From Primula veris (lineage: Eukaryota; Streptophyta; Magnoliopsida; Ericales; Primulaceae): a DNA stretch of 64,000 bases. Positions 1-10,315 of the stretch are shown piece after piece. The first letter of the stretch is position 1; each line of letters begins with the position of its first letter. The notes under the pieces are model-generated. The model had not been told where the DNA came from, searched no databases, and saw only the letters and a list, made by a program, of their open reading frames with translations. The stretch spans positions 9,486,001 to 9,550,000 of the forward strand of contig OY821751.1 in assembly GCA_963682055.1 (NCBI GenBank), read 5' to 3'. The translations under genes and the position numbers were made by a program.

Positions 1-152
1 CCGCTATTTAAGCTACCAGTCCAGCAATTTCGTGCTTTTTATACTTTAGTCCCATTAGCACGTATTTAGCGATTTTCCATTCAAATAGCGTTTTTTCCCA
101 AAAAAATGCTATTTCGCGCAATATAGCGAAAAATAGCGCGATTTTTAAAACA
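1..152 (-). mobile_element. Truncated Mutator-like MITE (family E, copy 1)
   Basis: The reverse complement of this segment aligns with the left half of the complete family member at 1664-2109. Both open with a GTTTTAAAA-like terminus, continue through GCGCTA/TAGCGCG-rich subterminal repeats and share AAATAGCATTTTTTTGG. The window edge removes the rest. It carries no coding capacity. The family assignment rests on the 9-bp target duplication of the complete copy. Confidence 0.6.
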
Positions 153-694
153 TGGATTTCAAACTAGTTGAAGAGGTCAAGAGCATTATCCTTGATTCAA
201 ATATCTAATTAGTAAATCAAGCTACTTGATTGAATTTAAATGGTGTTAAGATTATCTAGTTTGAGATTAAAACATATGGGTTTACAAATCTTTTTCAATC
301 GAAAAGTAGTGGAGAAAAACATGCAGTGGTCTCTTAAAGTTACAGGTGAAAAATATTTTAGCCAACTACCTAATTATGACTTTTATGCTTATTATGTTAT
401 GGTCCTTGAAGTTGTAATTTCCTATTTCTTTCCAATGTACTTCGTTTCTTTTTGGTAATAAGGCCGAAGAGCTACTAAAACTCGAAAAAAAATGAAAATA
501 GTGGGCTTTCCCCACATTTTTTTTTTCTTCTGAAAACTGTATAATGAGATTAGTAAAAATGAAGGTTTTAGGATTGGGGAACAAATTCACCAATTTCGTC
601 GTGCATTGCCTAAGGTGGAAATAATTGCTTCAGACCCACAAACGAATTTAAAAGGATAGGAAAGATGTATAGTCAGAGGGGTGAGTAGAATTAC
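153..694. other. Intergenic stretch without a recognisable gene
   Basis: AT-rich sequence lying between a MITE remnant and the gypsy element. Short open frames here have no recognisable motifs. The only structure seen is the inverted-repeat half at 195-370. Bases 689-694 (AATTAC) are the left target-site duplication of gypsy element G. Confidence 0.6.
195..370 (+). repeat. Left half of a diverged inverted repeat spanning the window
   Basis: The reverse complement of 63368-63539 aligns with this stretch over about 170 bp. Shared blocks include CTAATTAGTAAATCAAGCTA, TTTAAATGGTGTTA, TCTAGTTTGAGATTAAAACA and GTGGTCTCTTAAAGTTACA. Several indels and substitutions separate the copies, so the duplication is old. 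Neither half matches an element recognised elsewhere in the window. Confidence 0.65.
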
Positions 695-1127
695 TGATCC
701 GGGAGGCTCAGCCCAATTCAAGAAATGGGCCAAAAAATGTTAAGCTCAAGTGATAACACCAAAGCAGTTTTTTCACATCATCTAAGTCAACTTTATCGAA
801 AAAACTGCTTTCATTGGGAGACTAAAAGACACTGAGTCTTGTACCATTAGAAACATAAATGAATATAGTTTTCGAAAATATAAACCTTGCATTTTTCGGA
901 ATTTTCTAGAATTAGTTATGAATTTTCTAGTAACCACTGTTCAGAATATGCTTATGTGACTCTAATTTTGAATAGAAAATTTTGATAAATATAAAACTCC
1001 CTCTTTTGAGTATTCACTTGTTAGAACAAATTTGTTCTTCTAGTGTTCTCTTATCCCCTTGGTGGATTCCATCGGGTGACGAGTAAGTTGGTTTCTTGCT
1101 TATCTTCCCTCTCTTTCGAATCCGGCG
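695..1127 (+). repeat. 5' LTR of gypsy element G
   Basis: This starts TGATCCGGGAGGCTCAGCCC and aligns along its full length with 12121-12555, with scattered substitutions. The right boundary (about 1127) is set by where the two copies stop matching, just before the primer-binding site. A TATAAA-like string sits near 990. Confidence 0.85.
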
Positions 1128-1135
1128 TTAGATTT

Positions 1136-1147
1136 TGGTATCAGAGC
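1136..1147 (+). promoter_or_regulatory. Primer-binding site of element G (tRNA-iMet type)
   Basis: TGGTATCAGAGC, complementary to the 3' end of plant initiator methionine tRNA, lies just inside the 5' LTR. Reverse transcription of the element would have been primed here. Confidence 0.85.
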
Positions 1148-1157
1148 TTTGATTGCC

Positions 1158-1654
1158 ATGGCTGGTCGTCGATGTGGACCCAATATCGACGGGCCCCCTG
1201 CAAATCAAAGAGACCTACGTGACATCCAGCTGGATGAGTTGAGGAGGGAAGTGCAGCAGCTCTGACAACAGCTCCAACAACAACAATTTGGCCGTGACAA
1301 CTCTCGTCATGGTTCGAGGAACGAATCCCTTGAAGATGAGGAAAAGTACAATATCTTTTCCGAGAGCCGAACGTCAAGTGAAAATTCTGTTTTCCTAAAC
1401 CATGCTCCACGAAACAATAATTTCCGCCACACTCTTAATATCAGAGTTGGTATTCCGGAGTTTGAAGGAAAGTTGCAGCCCGAATAGTTCATAGATTGGA
1501 TGCATTCCGTTGAGAGAGTTTTCGATTACTATGATGTTCATGAGGAACAAAAAGTGAAGTTAGTTTCTATAAAATAGAAGAAACATGTTTTAATTTGGTG
1601 GGAGCACCTTAAAAAAAGACGAGACCGAGAAGGAAAAAATCGTATTGTGACATG
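1158..1654 (+). pseudogene. Gypsy gag, N-terminal part, with three nonsense codons
   Basis: The frame opens at ATG 1158, shortly after the primer site. It reads as a plant Ty3 Gag N-terminus: a charged, Gln-rich leader followed by a region around IPEFEGKLQPE and WWEHLKKRRERE, typical of the retrotransposon gag domain. In-frame stops at 1263-1265, 1485-1487 and 1575-1577 break it. The frame then runs into the MITE inserted at 1664 and resumes after 2118. The product would have been the structural protein of the virus-like particle. It cannot be made from this copy. Confidence 0.8.
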
Positions 1655-1663
1655 GGAAAAAAT

Positions 1664-2109
1664 CTCTGTTTTAAAATTCGCGCTACATAGCGCTACGTAG
1701 CGCGAAATAGCATTTTTTTGGTAAAAAACGCAACGAAAAATCACGATTTTGGGTGGAATTGTGCTAAAATCGCGCTATAGGGGACCAAAAGCGCAAAAAG
1801 CGCGAAATTCTGGACCAAAAGCGTAAATAGCGAGTTAAAAAAAACAGCGGATCTAAATAATTAATATATATTGTGCAATTTTTATAAAAGTGTTTGCAGT
1901 CCAGATGGTTAAGACAGTGCTGTAATTTCCAGCAGACCCAAGTTCGAAACTCAGCAACAATAATTTTTTTTTTTGATTTTTTTTTTATTACTATCTAATA
2001 TAACTATACATTTTTTTTTTTGTTATATATTCTAAATTTTAGTGCATATTTAGGCAAAAAAAAATACGCCGCAAAGCGCTACGATAGCGATAACGCTATT
2101 TAAAACACT
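1664..2109 (+). mobile_element. Mutator-like MITE (family E, complete copy) inside gypsy gag
   Basis: This 446-bp insertion interrupts gypsy gag and is flanked by the 9-bp repeat GGAAAAAAT (1655-1663 and 2110-2118). Removing it restores a continuous gag reading direction across the junction. The ends are inverted-repeat-like (TGTTTTAAA at the left; TTTAAAACACT at the right), with subterminal arrays of GCGCTA, TAGCG and CGCTATTT. A 9-bp duplication with terminal inverted repeats is characteristic of Mutator-like elements. No transposase is encoded, so it is non-autonomous. Related partial copies lie at 1-152 and 14555-14719. Confidence 0.75.
1891..1970 (+). repeat. tRNA-like (SINE-like) segment within the MITE
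   Basis: TGGTTAAGAC resembles a pol III A box and AGTTCGAAACT matches a B box. They are spaced about 40 bp apart and followed by a T-rich tract. This looks like the head of a tRNA-derived SINE rather than a functional tRNA, since no cloverleaf acceptor stem was found. Confidence 0.4.
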
Positions 2110-2118
2110 GGAAAAAAT

Positions 2119-2640
2119 TAAGAAACAACTTATGCTAAAGTTTTTTCCAGAAAATTACTGACAAGATTCGTTTCTTAAATTTCATAATTTTAAACAAAAT
2201 CAGCTATCTGTTGAAGACTATACTGCTGAGTTTGATCACCTTATGATGCGTTGTGAAGTTGTTGAACCCGAGGAACAAACAATAGCTCGTTACCTTGGTG
2301 GTCTTCACTCCGTAATCGCTAATGTAGTCCAATTACAGCCTTATTGGACATATAATGATGTCTTTAAACTTGCAATCAAAGTGGAGAAACAACTAAAGGA
2401 AAGTCGTGTCGCTAGCTCTCGTACTTGGAAGAAAGAAGATTATTCTAGCCTCCAGACCACCCCCATCATAAAGCCAACCTCATCAACCAAGCTAATTCCG
2501 CCAAAAAAATCTGAAATTCCGCCAACTTCTAACCATACCAACAACTTAAAAATACAATGTTTTAAATGTCATGGATATGGCCACATCTCCTCTGATTGTC
2601 CATATGGTCGCATTGTTTCCCTTGTAGAAAAGAAAAGGAT
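2119..2640 (+). pseudogene. Gypsy gag, C-terminal part with CCHC zinc knuckle
   Basis: This continues the Gag frame after the MITE. It contains retrotransposon-gag residues (SVEDYTAEFDHLMMRCEVVE), a Lys/Ser/Pro-rich linker, and a complete CX2CX4HX4C knuckle, CFKCHGYGHISSDC, at about 2557-2600, which would bind genomic RNA. A frameshift near 2630 moves the following protease to another frame. Confidence 0.8.
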
Positions 2641-3497
2641 GAAAATACAATTGAGGAGGAAGAGGAAAATTTTCCAGAAGAAAATGTGATTAATAAAAAT
2701 GATATTACTTATGCGGATCAAGGAGAAAGTCTAGTTATTCAGCGAAATCTTAAGGCAAGTTGTATGATTGAAGATGATTGGTTGCGACATAATATTTTTC
2801 ACACAAGATGTACATCTCATGGTAAGGTGTGTAATGTTATCAATGATGGAGGGAGCTGCGAAAATATGCTTTCTACGACAATGGTGAAAAAATTGAAGTT
2901 GGAGACGAAGTCACATTCTTATCCTTATAAGCTCTCATGGCTTTGTAAAGGCAACGAAATGAAGGTAAACAAAAGGTGCTTAGTATCGTTTTCCATTGGG
3001 AAAGATTATAAGGATGAAGTTTGGTGTGATGTCGTCCCCATGGATGCTTGTCATCTACTACTCGGAAGGCCTTGGCAATATGATCGAAAAGCGGTTCATG
3101 ATGGGTTCAAAAATACTTCTTTTGAAAAAGATGGAGCAAACATTATTTTGGGTCCTTTGAAGCTTGAGAGTGTTCCAAAAGTTCCGCAAGTCGAAGGGAA
3201 CACTTTGCTTTTTAAACCACAATTTGATAAGGCTATTGAAGAAGTTTCTGAAGCTTATGCTCTTGTGATGCTTGAGGAAAATGACGAGGGGATGGATATA
3301 CCATTTATAATTCAGCCCTTGCTCGAAGAGTTTAGTGATGTTATTCCCGAAGAGATCCCATCCGATCTTCCACCCATGAGAGATATTCAACACCACATCG
3401 ATTTTATTCTCGGTGTCGTTATTCCGAATAAAGCTGCTTATAGAATGAGTCATAAAGAACATGAAGAATTACAAAGGCAAGTAGAAGATCTTTCGTA
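2640..3497 (+). pseudogene. Gypsy protease and start of reverse transcriptase, interrupted by element B
   Basis: After the knuckle the reading frame gives a retropepsin-like domain (NDGGSCENMLS for the catalytic region, then CHLLLGRPWQYDR), a connector (PLLEEFSDVIPEEIPSDLPP) and the RT N-terminus. The usual catalytic triad start (DSG/DTG) is replaced by NDGG, a variant of the IDGG pattern common in plant Ty3 proteases, with Asp followed by Gly-Gly. The frame meets a TAG at the insertion site of copia element B. The RT resumes at 8602. Confidence 0.8.
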
Positions 3498-3502
3498 GAA
3501 AG

Positions 3503-4778
3503 TGTTGGCCCCGGTGCGGCTAAACCTTAGAGGGGGGTGAATAAGGTTTCTAGGCGTTTTTGGCCTAATTAAACTTAAGTGCAACTAATCACCCAACTAT
3601 CGCAATCTAATATTATGCATTTAACAAAAGTTAATATACTACTAAAAGTTCTAAACGCATGCACGAAATAAGCAATAATTAAGTTGCGGAAAGTAAAAGG
3701 AAGGGAAAGAAAATGACACCGTGATTTTATAGAGGTTCGGCAAACGGTCTACGTCCTCTCCTCGGTACTACTGAGTATTTTACTATAATTTTTCTTCCCG
3801 ATTTTACAAATCCTTATCGAGCTCAATCGACCGATTGGCTCACCCTCTACCCGAGGTTCCTACTCTTGATTCAAGTGCAAGCGTACACGTCTAATGAGTC
3901 AATGACTCCCCCTCAATCTATGAGTACCCAAGTGTTTAACCTAGAACTTTTAACCATCACTTTGTCTTAAAAGCTTCTACCCAAACACTCACTCACAATG
4001 AGCTTATAAAACGCTCTTTACAATTTTATCGAAAATTAAAACAACACCCACAATTGATTGCTTCTTAAATAAGCTAATTTGTGGTTTCGATGATGTTTGA
4101 TCTTTGTTGGAGCTTGTATCGATTTATCTTCAATTTCTCTCTTTTCGAAATCTTTCACCAAAATGGTGATTTTGGGTTTATGTATATGAGAGAGGTTGAA
4201 GCATTGATTATGGGAGTAATGGATGTAATTGGTGACTTTGGGAAGTGAATTGGGTTGGTTTATATAATCAACAAAGTCTGTTTTTCTGTATATGACCGTT
4301 GGCAGTGGTTGAGGCTTTTATCCACAGGTTTTAAGCAACTTTCCAGAATAAGCTGAAAAGCTGTTTTCGAAATTTGCAGAAAACGATCGGTCGTTTTCTA
4401 CAGTCGATCGATCGTTTTCCATAAAACGATCGGTCGTTTCTGAAAATGATCGGTCGTTTTTCTTGAGGACTCTCTGGAAGAAATTGGTACAAAAACGATC
4501 AGTCCTTTTTGTACAGACGATCGGTCGTTCTTCAGTTTTCTCTGTTTTCTCGTTAATCTTCAAAAGCCCGTAACTCATTCGTTTTAGCTCCGATTTTGGT
4601 TCCGCTTGAACCTGTGGCTTCGTTTTTCTGTGCTCTATCTTTCTGGTGTACTGAAATTTACAAATTCTCTTTTTGGAAAAGACAAGCATTATATCATCGA
4701 AATAGAGAAATCGTAAAATCATTAAAAACATAATCAACGTTATAATCAAAATCAATTATTGAACCCCATGGTTCAACA
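3503..4778 (-). repeat. 3' LTR of element B
   Basis: Nearly identical to 7326-8601, with scattered substitutions (for example near 3600, 3771, 4000 and 4694). Ends TGTTGG...TTCAACA. Its inner side abuts purine-rich tracts on the minus strand, so it is the 3' LTR. Confidence 0.9.
4383..4532 (-). repeat. Cluster of six ACGATCGGTCGTTTT-like repeats in the element B LTR
   Basis: Six copies of a degenerate 14-16-mer built around GATCGGTCGTT lie within 150 bp, near 4383, 4404, 4427, 4447, 4495 and 4518. The unit contains palindromic GATC/CGATCG cores. The same cluster recurs in the other LTR at about 8206-8355. Its position inside the LTR suggests a cis-regulatory or transcript-hairpin role, which is inference. 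Confidence 0.7.
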
Positions 4779-4900
4779 ATCTCCCCCATTTTGATTATGA
4801 CAAAATAATGATGATTTTACAAAAAAATATCTCCTCCAATTTAACAAATCGCATTTCTCTAAATATCATTTTTCTCCCCCTTTGGCATTATCAAAATGCA
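4779..4900 (-). promoter_or_regulatory. Polypurine tracts of element B
   Basis: On the minus strand AAAATGGGGGAGAT directly abuts the 3' LTR, and a second tract (AAAGGGGGAGAAA) lies near 4870. Such tracts prime plus-strand DNA synthesis. Having more than one is a known feature of Sireviruses. Confidence 0.65.
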
Positions 4901-5045
4901 ATAAAAAATTGGGGTTATGTAGAGCGTTTTCAAAGAAAAAACCAAAACATAAAAAATGTTATATGATGTATATGCCACAACTAATCACATATATGTAAAT
5001 ATTATTGGATAGAGTGTACCAAATATGTGATGTCGAGGCCGCTCT

Positions 5046-7263
5046 CTAATGGCATTTGCATTGAGCGTTTCCAAGTCCAAATAGGTGGTACCATTTGTTG
5101 GTATGCCTTCCACCTTTGTTGATCAATGGGACTTCATTTTTGATGGTGGAGTCGATCTTCTTGACTTCCACGACTTTTGCCGGTGTTGTCAACCACTTGT
5201 TGATTTTCTCCTTTTGGATGGAGATACCTACAACACAATGTTTGTCCTTTGGTCCCCAATTTCTTTTGGGTCCGACATTGTTAGTGACTTGGGTCTTTAC
5301 TACCCATTTCAAATCGCTTCTACTAACATGAAAGCGATTTGGGCATTTAGAAGAATTATGCTCACTTCTACTACAATGTATGCAATGCCTAGACTTTTTA
5401 GTATAACGAGAGTTATACGAAATTTTGGAAAGGTTTTTCGGAGTATCCAATTTGGTTTTAAAACCTATATCTTTCCTATCATTAAAAGATTTTTGAAAAA
5501 TCTTGGAAGTACTCCCTTTAGTAAAAACAACCTCTTGTTTAGGTGGAATAGGAGTTGTAGAAATATTAGAGGTTTTAACGAAGCGGGTTTTGTTTGAAGT
5601 AGAACCAATGCAATCAAAACCTAAACCGCTCTTATCATTGAAATCTTTTTGACAACTCAAAATGTTATCTAAAACAGTTTTACCCTTAGAAAAATTTGAA
5701 ATTGTTAAATTAAGTTTTTCAATGGAAATGACAAGATCGTTGTTTTTAGTTTTCAACGATTCATTCTCGGTTTCTAAAACCTTGACCTTGTCATTTAAGT
5801 TAAAAGCATGAGAACTCAAAACCTTGTTTTTGCTTTTAACTTTATCGAAAGCATCCTTTAACTCTTCAAAATTTTCTAATAAATCACAATCTAAAGAAGA
5901 TGGTTTTGAAAGAGTTTTAGTAAGTCTAGATACTTCATTTTTAAGAAAATTGATCTCGGTTTGTAAAGACTTATTATGAATGACGAGATCATTGTTTTTG
6001 TCTTTCAAGTCTTCCTTTTCGTCATCTATATCATGTAAAGAGAATGACGATGTTGGAATAGACTCATTTTCATTTTTATCTCTTTTCAAGGATCTTATTT
6101 CTTCATTGAGGGAAGAATTTATCCTTTTAAGAGATTTAACCTTCTCTACAAGCTTAGGAAGTTTTTCGGAATAAATTCCACACATATGAATTAATTCATC
6201 ATGGGAGAATTCTTTTACCTCATCGTTGTCACTTCCGCTTGAGGATGAGAGGCTTTGTTCATGGTTGTCTTCCATGGCCATATAGCAACCAAGGTGAGCG
6301 ACTTCATCTTGGTCCGAGCTATCGCTAGAGCTTGAAGCGGATATCTTGTTCTTGCCTTTGCTCTTGTGATTTTTTGATACAATCTCTATCCATGTGTCCT
6401 TCCTTGCCACAAGTATAGCAAACAAAATCGTTAGAATAAATTGAATTATTTGACGATTTACCTTTATGTTTGCGGTGGTCTTTTAGCTTGAGTATTTCCT
6501 TGACGATTCGAATGATTTGCATTGAATTTTCGTCGTCATTGGATAGCTCATCGCTTTCATCACAAGTTGTTCCTTTGAAAGCTATCTCCTTCCTTTTCGA
6601 GATGGGCTTGTGACTATTGAGGGTGATCTCGTGAGTAATGAGTGAACCCGTCAATGCATCAAGAGTGTATGTATTCATGTCGTGCACCTCTTGAATTGCG
6701 GTGACCTTTGGTTCCCATTCTTTCGGTAAGCTCCGAATCACCTTTGAGACCATTTCCTTACAAGATAAATGCTTACCAAGAGATGTTAATCCGTTAGTAA
6801 TAGTAGTAAATCTAGCAAGTATATCGGAAATAGTTTCACCCTCGCTCATTTTAAAAAGCTCGTAGTCATGAACTAATAGTTGGAGTTTGCAATCCTTAAC
6901 TTGGTTAATCCCTTAATGCATTACTACTAGCTTATCCCACATACCCTTAGCGGTTTTACAAGCGGAAATTTTGTTGTACTCGTTAGGAGAAACGGCACAA
7001 ACAATAGCATACATCGCTTTGGCGTTCGTAGAGTAGGCTTCTAGTTGAGCGTTATCTAGGTCCTCTACGGGGATTGGGTTCTCGCTATTTTCGGATTTAG
7101 GAGCGGAATATCCTACTTTAATAATCTTCCAAAGATTAACATTATAGCTTTGTAGGAAAATGCTCATCCTATCTTTCCAATAACTATAGTTTATCCCATC
7201 GAAATAAGGTGGAGTATTTGGGGATAAAGCTATGCCGGATGCGAAATTGTACAAATTAGCCAT
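5046..7263 (-). pseudogene. Copia Gag-like polyprotein of element B, with stop and frameshift
   Basis: On the minus strand the frame opens at 7263 (MANLYNFASGIALSP), followed by a gag domain of the UBN2/DUF4219 type (PPYFDGINYSYWKDRM). A premature stop lies at about 6913. The frame resumes through FKMSEGETISDILARF and a CCHC knuckle (CYTCGKEGHMDRDC). A frameshift near 6390 leads into a long Ser/Asp-rich and heptad-like segment of about 200 residues, then a second Cys/His cluster (CIHCSRSEHNSSKC). The reading stops soon after GPKRNWGPK, before any protease. The product would have been the particle protein. Whether the element was always Gag-only or lost pol by deletion cannot be decided here. 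Confidence 0.8.
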
Positions 7264-7311
7264 CGGGATCTTAACTCTTAAATCGTTAAATTTCTATATG
7301 CAAGAGCCTCG

Positions 7312-7323
7312 GCTCTGATACCA
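7312..7323 (-). promoter_or_regulatory. Primer-binding site of element B
   Basis: GCTCTGATACCA on the plus strand is the reverse complement of the iMet primer site TGGTATCAGAGC. It lies two bases inside the 5' LTR, as in functional copia elements. Confidence 0.85.
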
Positions 7324-7325
7324 AT

Positions 7326-8601
7326 TGTTGGCCCCGGTGCGGCTAAACCTTAGAGGGGGGTGAATAAGGTTTCTAGGCGTTTTTGGCCTAATTAAACTTA
7401 AGTGCAACTAATCACCCAACTATCACAATCTAATCTTATGCGTTTAACAAAAGTTAATATACTACTAAAAGTTCTAAACGCATGCACGAAATAAGCAATA
7501 ATTAAGTTGCGGAAAGTAAAAGGAAGGGAAAGAAAATGACACCGTGATTTTATAGAGGTTCGGCAAACGGTCTACGTCCTCTCCTCGGTACTACCGAGTA
7601 TTTCACTATAATTTTTCTTCCCGATTTTACAAATCCTTATCGAGCTCAATCGACCGATTGGCTCACCCTCTACCCGAGGTTCCTACTCTTGATTCAAGTG
7701 CAAGCGTACATGTCTAATGAGTCAATGACTCCCCCTCAATCTATGAGTACCCAAGTGTTTAACCTAGAACTTTTAACCATCACTTTGGCTTAAAAGCTTC
7801 TACCCAAACACTCACTCACAATGAGCTTATAAAACGCTCTTTAAAATTTTATCAAAAATTAAAACAACACCCACAATTGATTGCTTCTTAAATAAGCTAA
7901 TTTGTGGTTTCGATGATGTTTGATCTTTGTTGGAGCTTGTATCGATTTATCTTCAATTTCTCTCTTTTCGAAATCTTTCACCAAAATGGTGATTTTGGGT
8001 TTATGTATATGAGAGAGGTTGAAGGATTGATTATGGGAGTAATGGATGTAATTGGTGACTTTGTAAAGTGAATTGGGTTGGTTTATATAATCACCAAAGT
8101 CTGTTTTTCTGTATATGACCGTTGGCAGTGGTTGAGGCTTTTATCCACAGGTTTTAAGCAACTTTCCAGAATAAGCTGAAAAGCTGTTTTCGAAATCTGC
8201 AGAAAACGATCGGTCGTTTTCTACAGTCGATCGATCGTTTTCCATAAAACGATCGGTCGTTTCTGAAAACGATCGGTCGTTTTTCTTGAGGACTCTCTGG
8301 AAGAAATTGGTACAAAAACGATCAGTCATTTTTGTACAGACGATCGGTCGTTCTTCAGTTTTCTCTGTTTTCTCGTTAATCTTCAAAAGCCCGTAACTCC
8401 TTCGTTTTAGCTCCGATTTTGGTTCCGCTTGAACCCGTGGCTTCGTTTTTCTGTGCTCTATCTTTCTGGCATTCTGAAATTTACAAATTCTCTTTTTGGA
8501 AAAGACAAGCATTATATCATCGAAATAGACATATCGTAAAATCATTAAAAACATAATCAACGTTATAATCAAAATCAATTATTGAACCCCATGGTTCAAC
8601 A
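7326..8601 (-). repeat. 5' LTR of element B
   Basis: 1,276 bp, the same length as the partner LTR at 3503-4778. It carries the same GATCGGTCGTT cluster (8206-8355). Its outer end joins the second GAAAG target copy at 8602-8606, after which gypsy RT resumes. Confidence 0.9.
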
Positions 8602-10310
8602 GAAAGGTTTAATAAGCAAAATTTTAAGTCCTTGTGCAGTCCCCGCTCTTCTTGTGCGGAAAAAAAATGGTTATTGGAGGATGTGCATCGATAGTAGAGC
8701 GGTAAATAAAATTACTATTAAATACCGTTTTCCTATTCCACGCCTTATTGACCTTTTTGACCAACTGCATGGTGCTATTATATTTTCAAAAATCAATTTA
8801 AAGAGTGGTTATCATCAAATCCGAATGAGACCTGGAGATGAATGGAAAACCGCTTTCAAAACATGAGATGGACTTTGCGAATGGATGGTTATGCCTTTCG
8901 GCATATTAAATGCTCCCAGTAAATTTATGAGGCTCATGAACCATGTCTTCAAGCCTATTATTGGTAAGTTTGTCGTCGTTTATTTTGATGACATTCTTAT
9001 CTATAGTAAAAATGAGGCGGAACATATGAAGCATCTTCAGCAAGTTTTCATTACTTTGAGAGAGCTGAAGTTATATGCGAATTTAAAAAAGTGTCATTTT
9101 TTCACAAACAGCCTGATATGTGTTGGCTATGTTGTCTCTGGAGAAGGAACTAAAGTGGATCCAAGTAAAGTAGAAGCAATTACTACTTGGCCCGTGCCAA
9201 ATTCTATTAAGGAGATACGAACTTTTCATGGACTTGCTTCATTTTATCGGTGATTTATTAAAGGATTCAGCACCATTATTTCACCCATTGTTGAATGCTT
9301 GAAAGGAGGTACATTTAAATGGTCTGAAAACGCACAAAAAAGTTTGGAAGTTATTAAGAAAAAAATTACCGAAGCTCCCATACTTAAACTTCCTGATTTT
9401 AGCAAGGTCGTTGAAGTTGATTGTGATGCTTCAAATGTGGGAATTGGTGCGGTTCTTAGTCAGGAAGGCAAGCCTATTGAGTTCTATAGTGAAAAGCTCA
9501 CTGAAAGTCGAAAAAAATATTCTACCTATGATAAGGAATTTTATGCTATCGTGAGAGCTTTGGATCATTGGAGCCATTATCTACTTTCAAAGGAATTTGT
9601 TCTTTTTTCGGATCATGAAGCCTTCAAGTACATAAGTGGCCAGCATAAGCTCAACACTCGTCATGCGAAATGGGTTGAGTTTTTTCAAGCCTTCGCATTT
9701 AACCTCAAACACAAGGCGGGAAAGCAAAATCAAGTGGCCGACACACTAAGTAGAAGACATGTCTTACTGTCTACATTACAAGTGGAGGTTGTTGGTTTTG
9801 ATACTATTAAAGTGTGTTATCAAAGTGACCCTGATTTTGAAATTATTTGGTCAAAATGTCAAGATGGTGGGCTTAGTCACTACTTGTTACAAGATGGTTA
9901 TCTTTTCAAAGGAAATAAACTTTACATACCAAAAGAGTCATTAAGAGAGGCTATAATTAAGGAGACTCATGGAGGTGGACTAGCAGGTCATTTTGGCAGA
10001 GATAAAATACTTGTCCTACTACAAGAAAATTTATATTGGCCAAGAATGGACAGAGATGTTGCACGACATGTGGAGCGATGCAAAATATGTCATATTGCTA
10101 AAAGTCATGCTCGAAATACGGGATTTTATACTCCTCTACCAGTTCGTACTAGCCCGAGGGAGGATGTAAGTATGGACTTTGTTGTTGGATTACCGAGAAC
10201 TCAGAGAAACAAAGATTCAATCATGGTGGTGGTTGATCGATTCTCAAAAATGGCACGCTTTATTCGAGTAATAAGACGTTGGATGCTACTAATGTTGCAT
10301 ATCTGTATTT
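8602..10310 (+). pseudogene. Gypsy RT, RNase H and N-terminal integrase
   Basis: This resumes the pol frame cut by element B. RT motifs include [46 protein letters not shown] and the catalytic YFDD within [12 protein letters not shown] near 8980. RNase H follows with EVDCDASNVGIGAVLSQEG and a DKEFYAIVRAL stretch. The integrase zinc-binding region (HFGRDKILVLLQENLYWPRM, CKICHIAKSHARN) and the start of the catalytic core (SMDFVVGLPRTQRNKDSIMV) complete it. In-frame stops at about 8863 (KT*DGLCEW) and 9251 (FYR*FIKG) inactivate it. The solo LTR S1 interrupts the core at 10316. Confidence 0.9.
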
Positions 10311-10315
10311 CAAAG

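Larger units (their letters stand above)
3503..8601 (-). mobile_element. Copia-type Gag-only LTR element B, nested in gypsy RT
   Basis: The element has two 1,276-bp LTRs beginning TGTTGG and ending AACA, flanked by the duplication GAAAG (3498-3502 and 8602-8606). A tRNA-iMet primer site in reverse complement (7312-7323) and purine tracts on the minus strand beside 4778 set the orientation. The 2.5-kb internal region encodes only a Gag-like protein. No protease, integrase or RT could be found, so the element is non-autonomous and would need enzymes in trans. The two LTRs differ at several sites, so it is not recent. Long LTRs, more than one AGGGGGAG tract and a coiled-coil Gag fit the Sirevirus branch of Ty1/copia. 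Confidence 0.9.

Noticed and set aside
240..458. 72-codon open frame near the window start
   Set aside because: It overlaps a non-coding inverted-repeat half and has no motif. The homologous copy at 63368-63539 does not keep the frame open.
1891..1970. A functional tRNA gene
   Set aside because: Only A- and B-box-like strings are present. No acceptor stem or anticodon arm could be folded.
5085..5597. 170-codon plus-strand frame inside element B
   Set aside because: It is antisense to the Gag frame and has no recognisable features.
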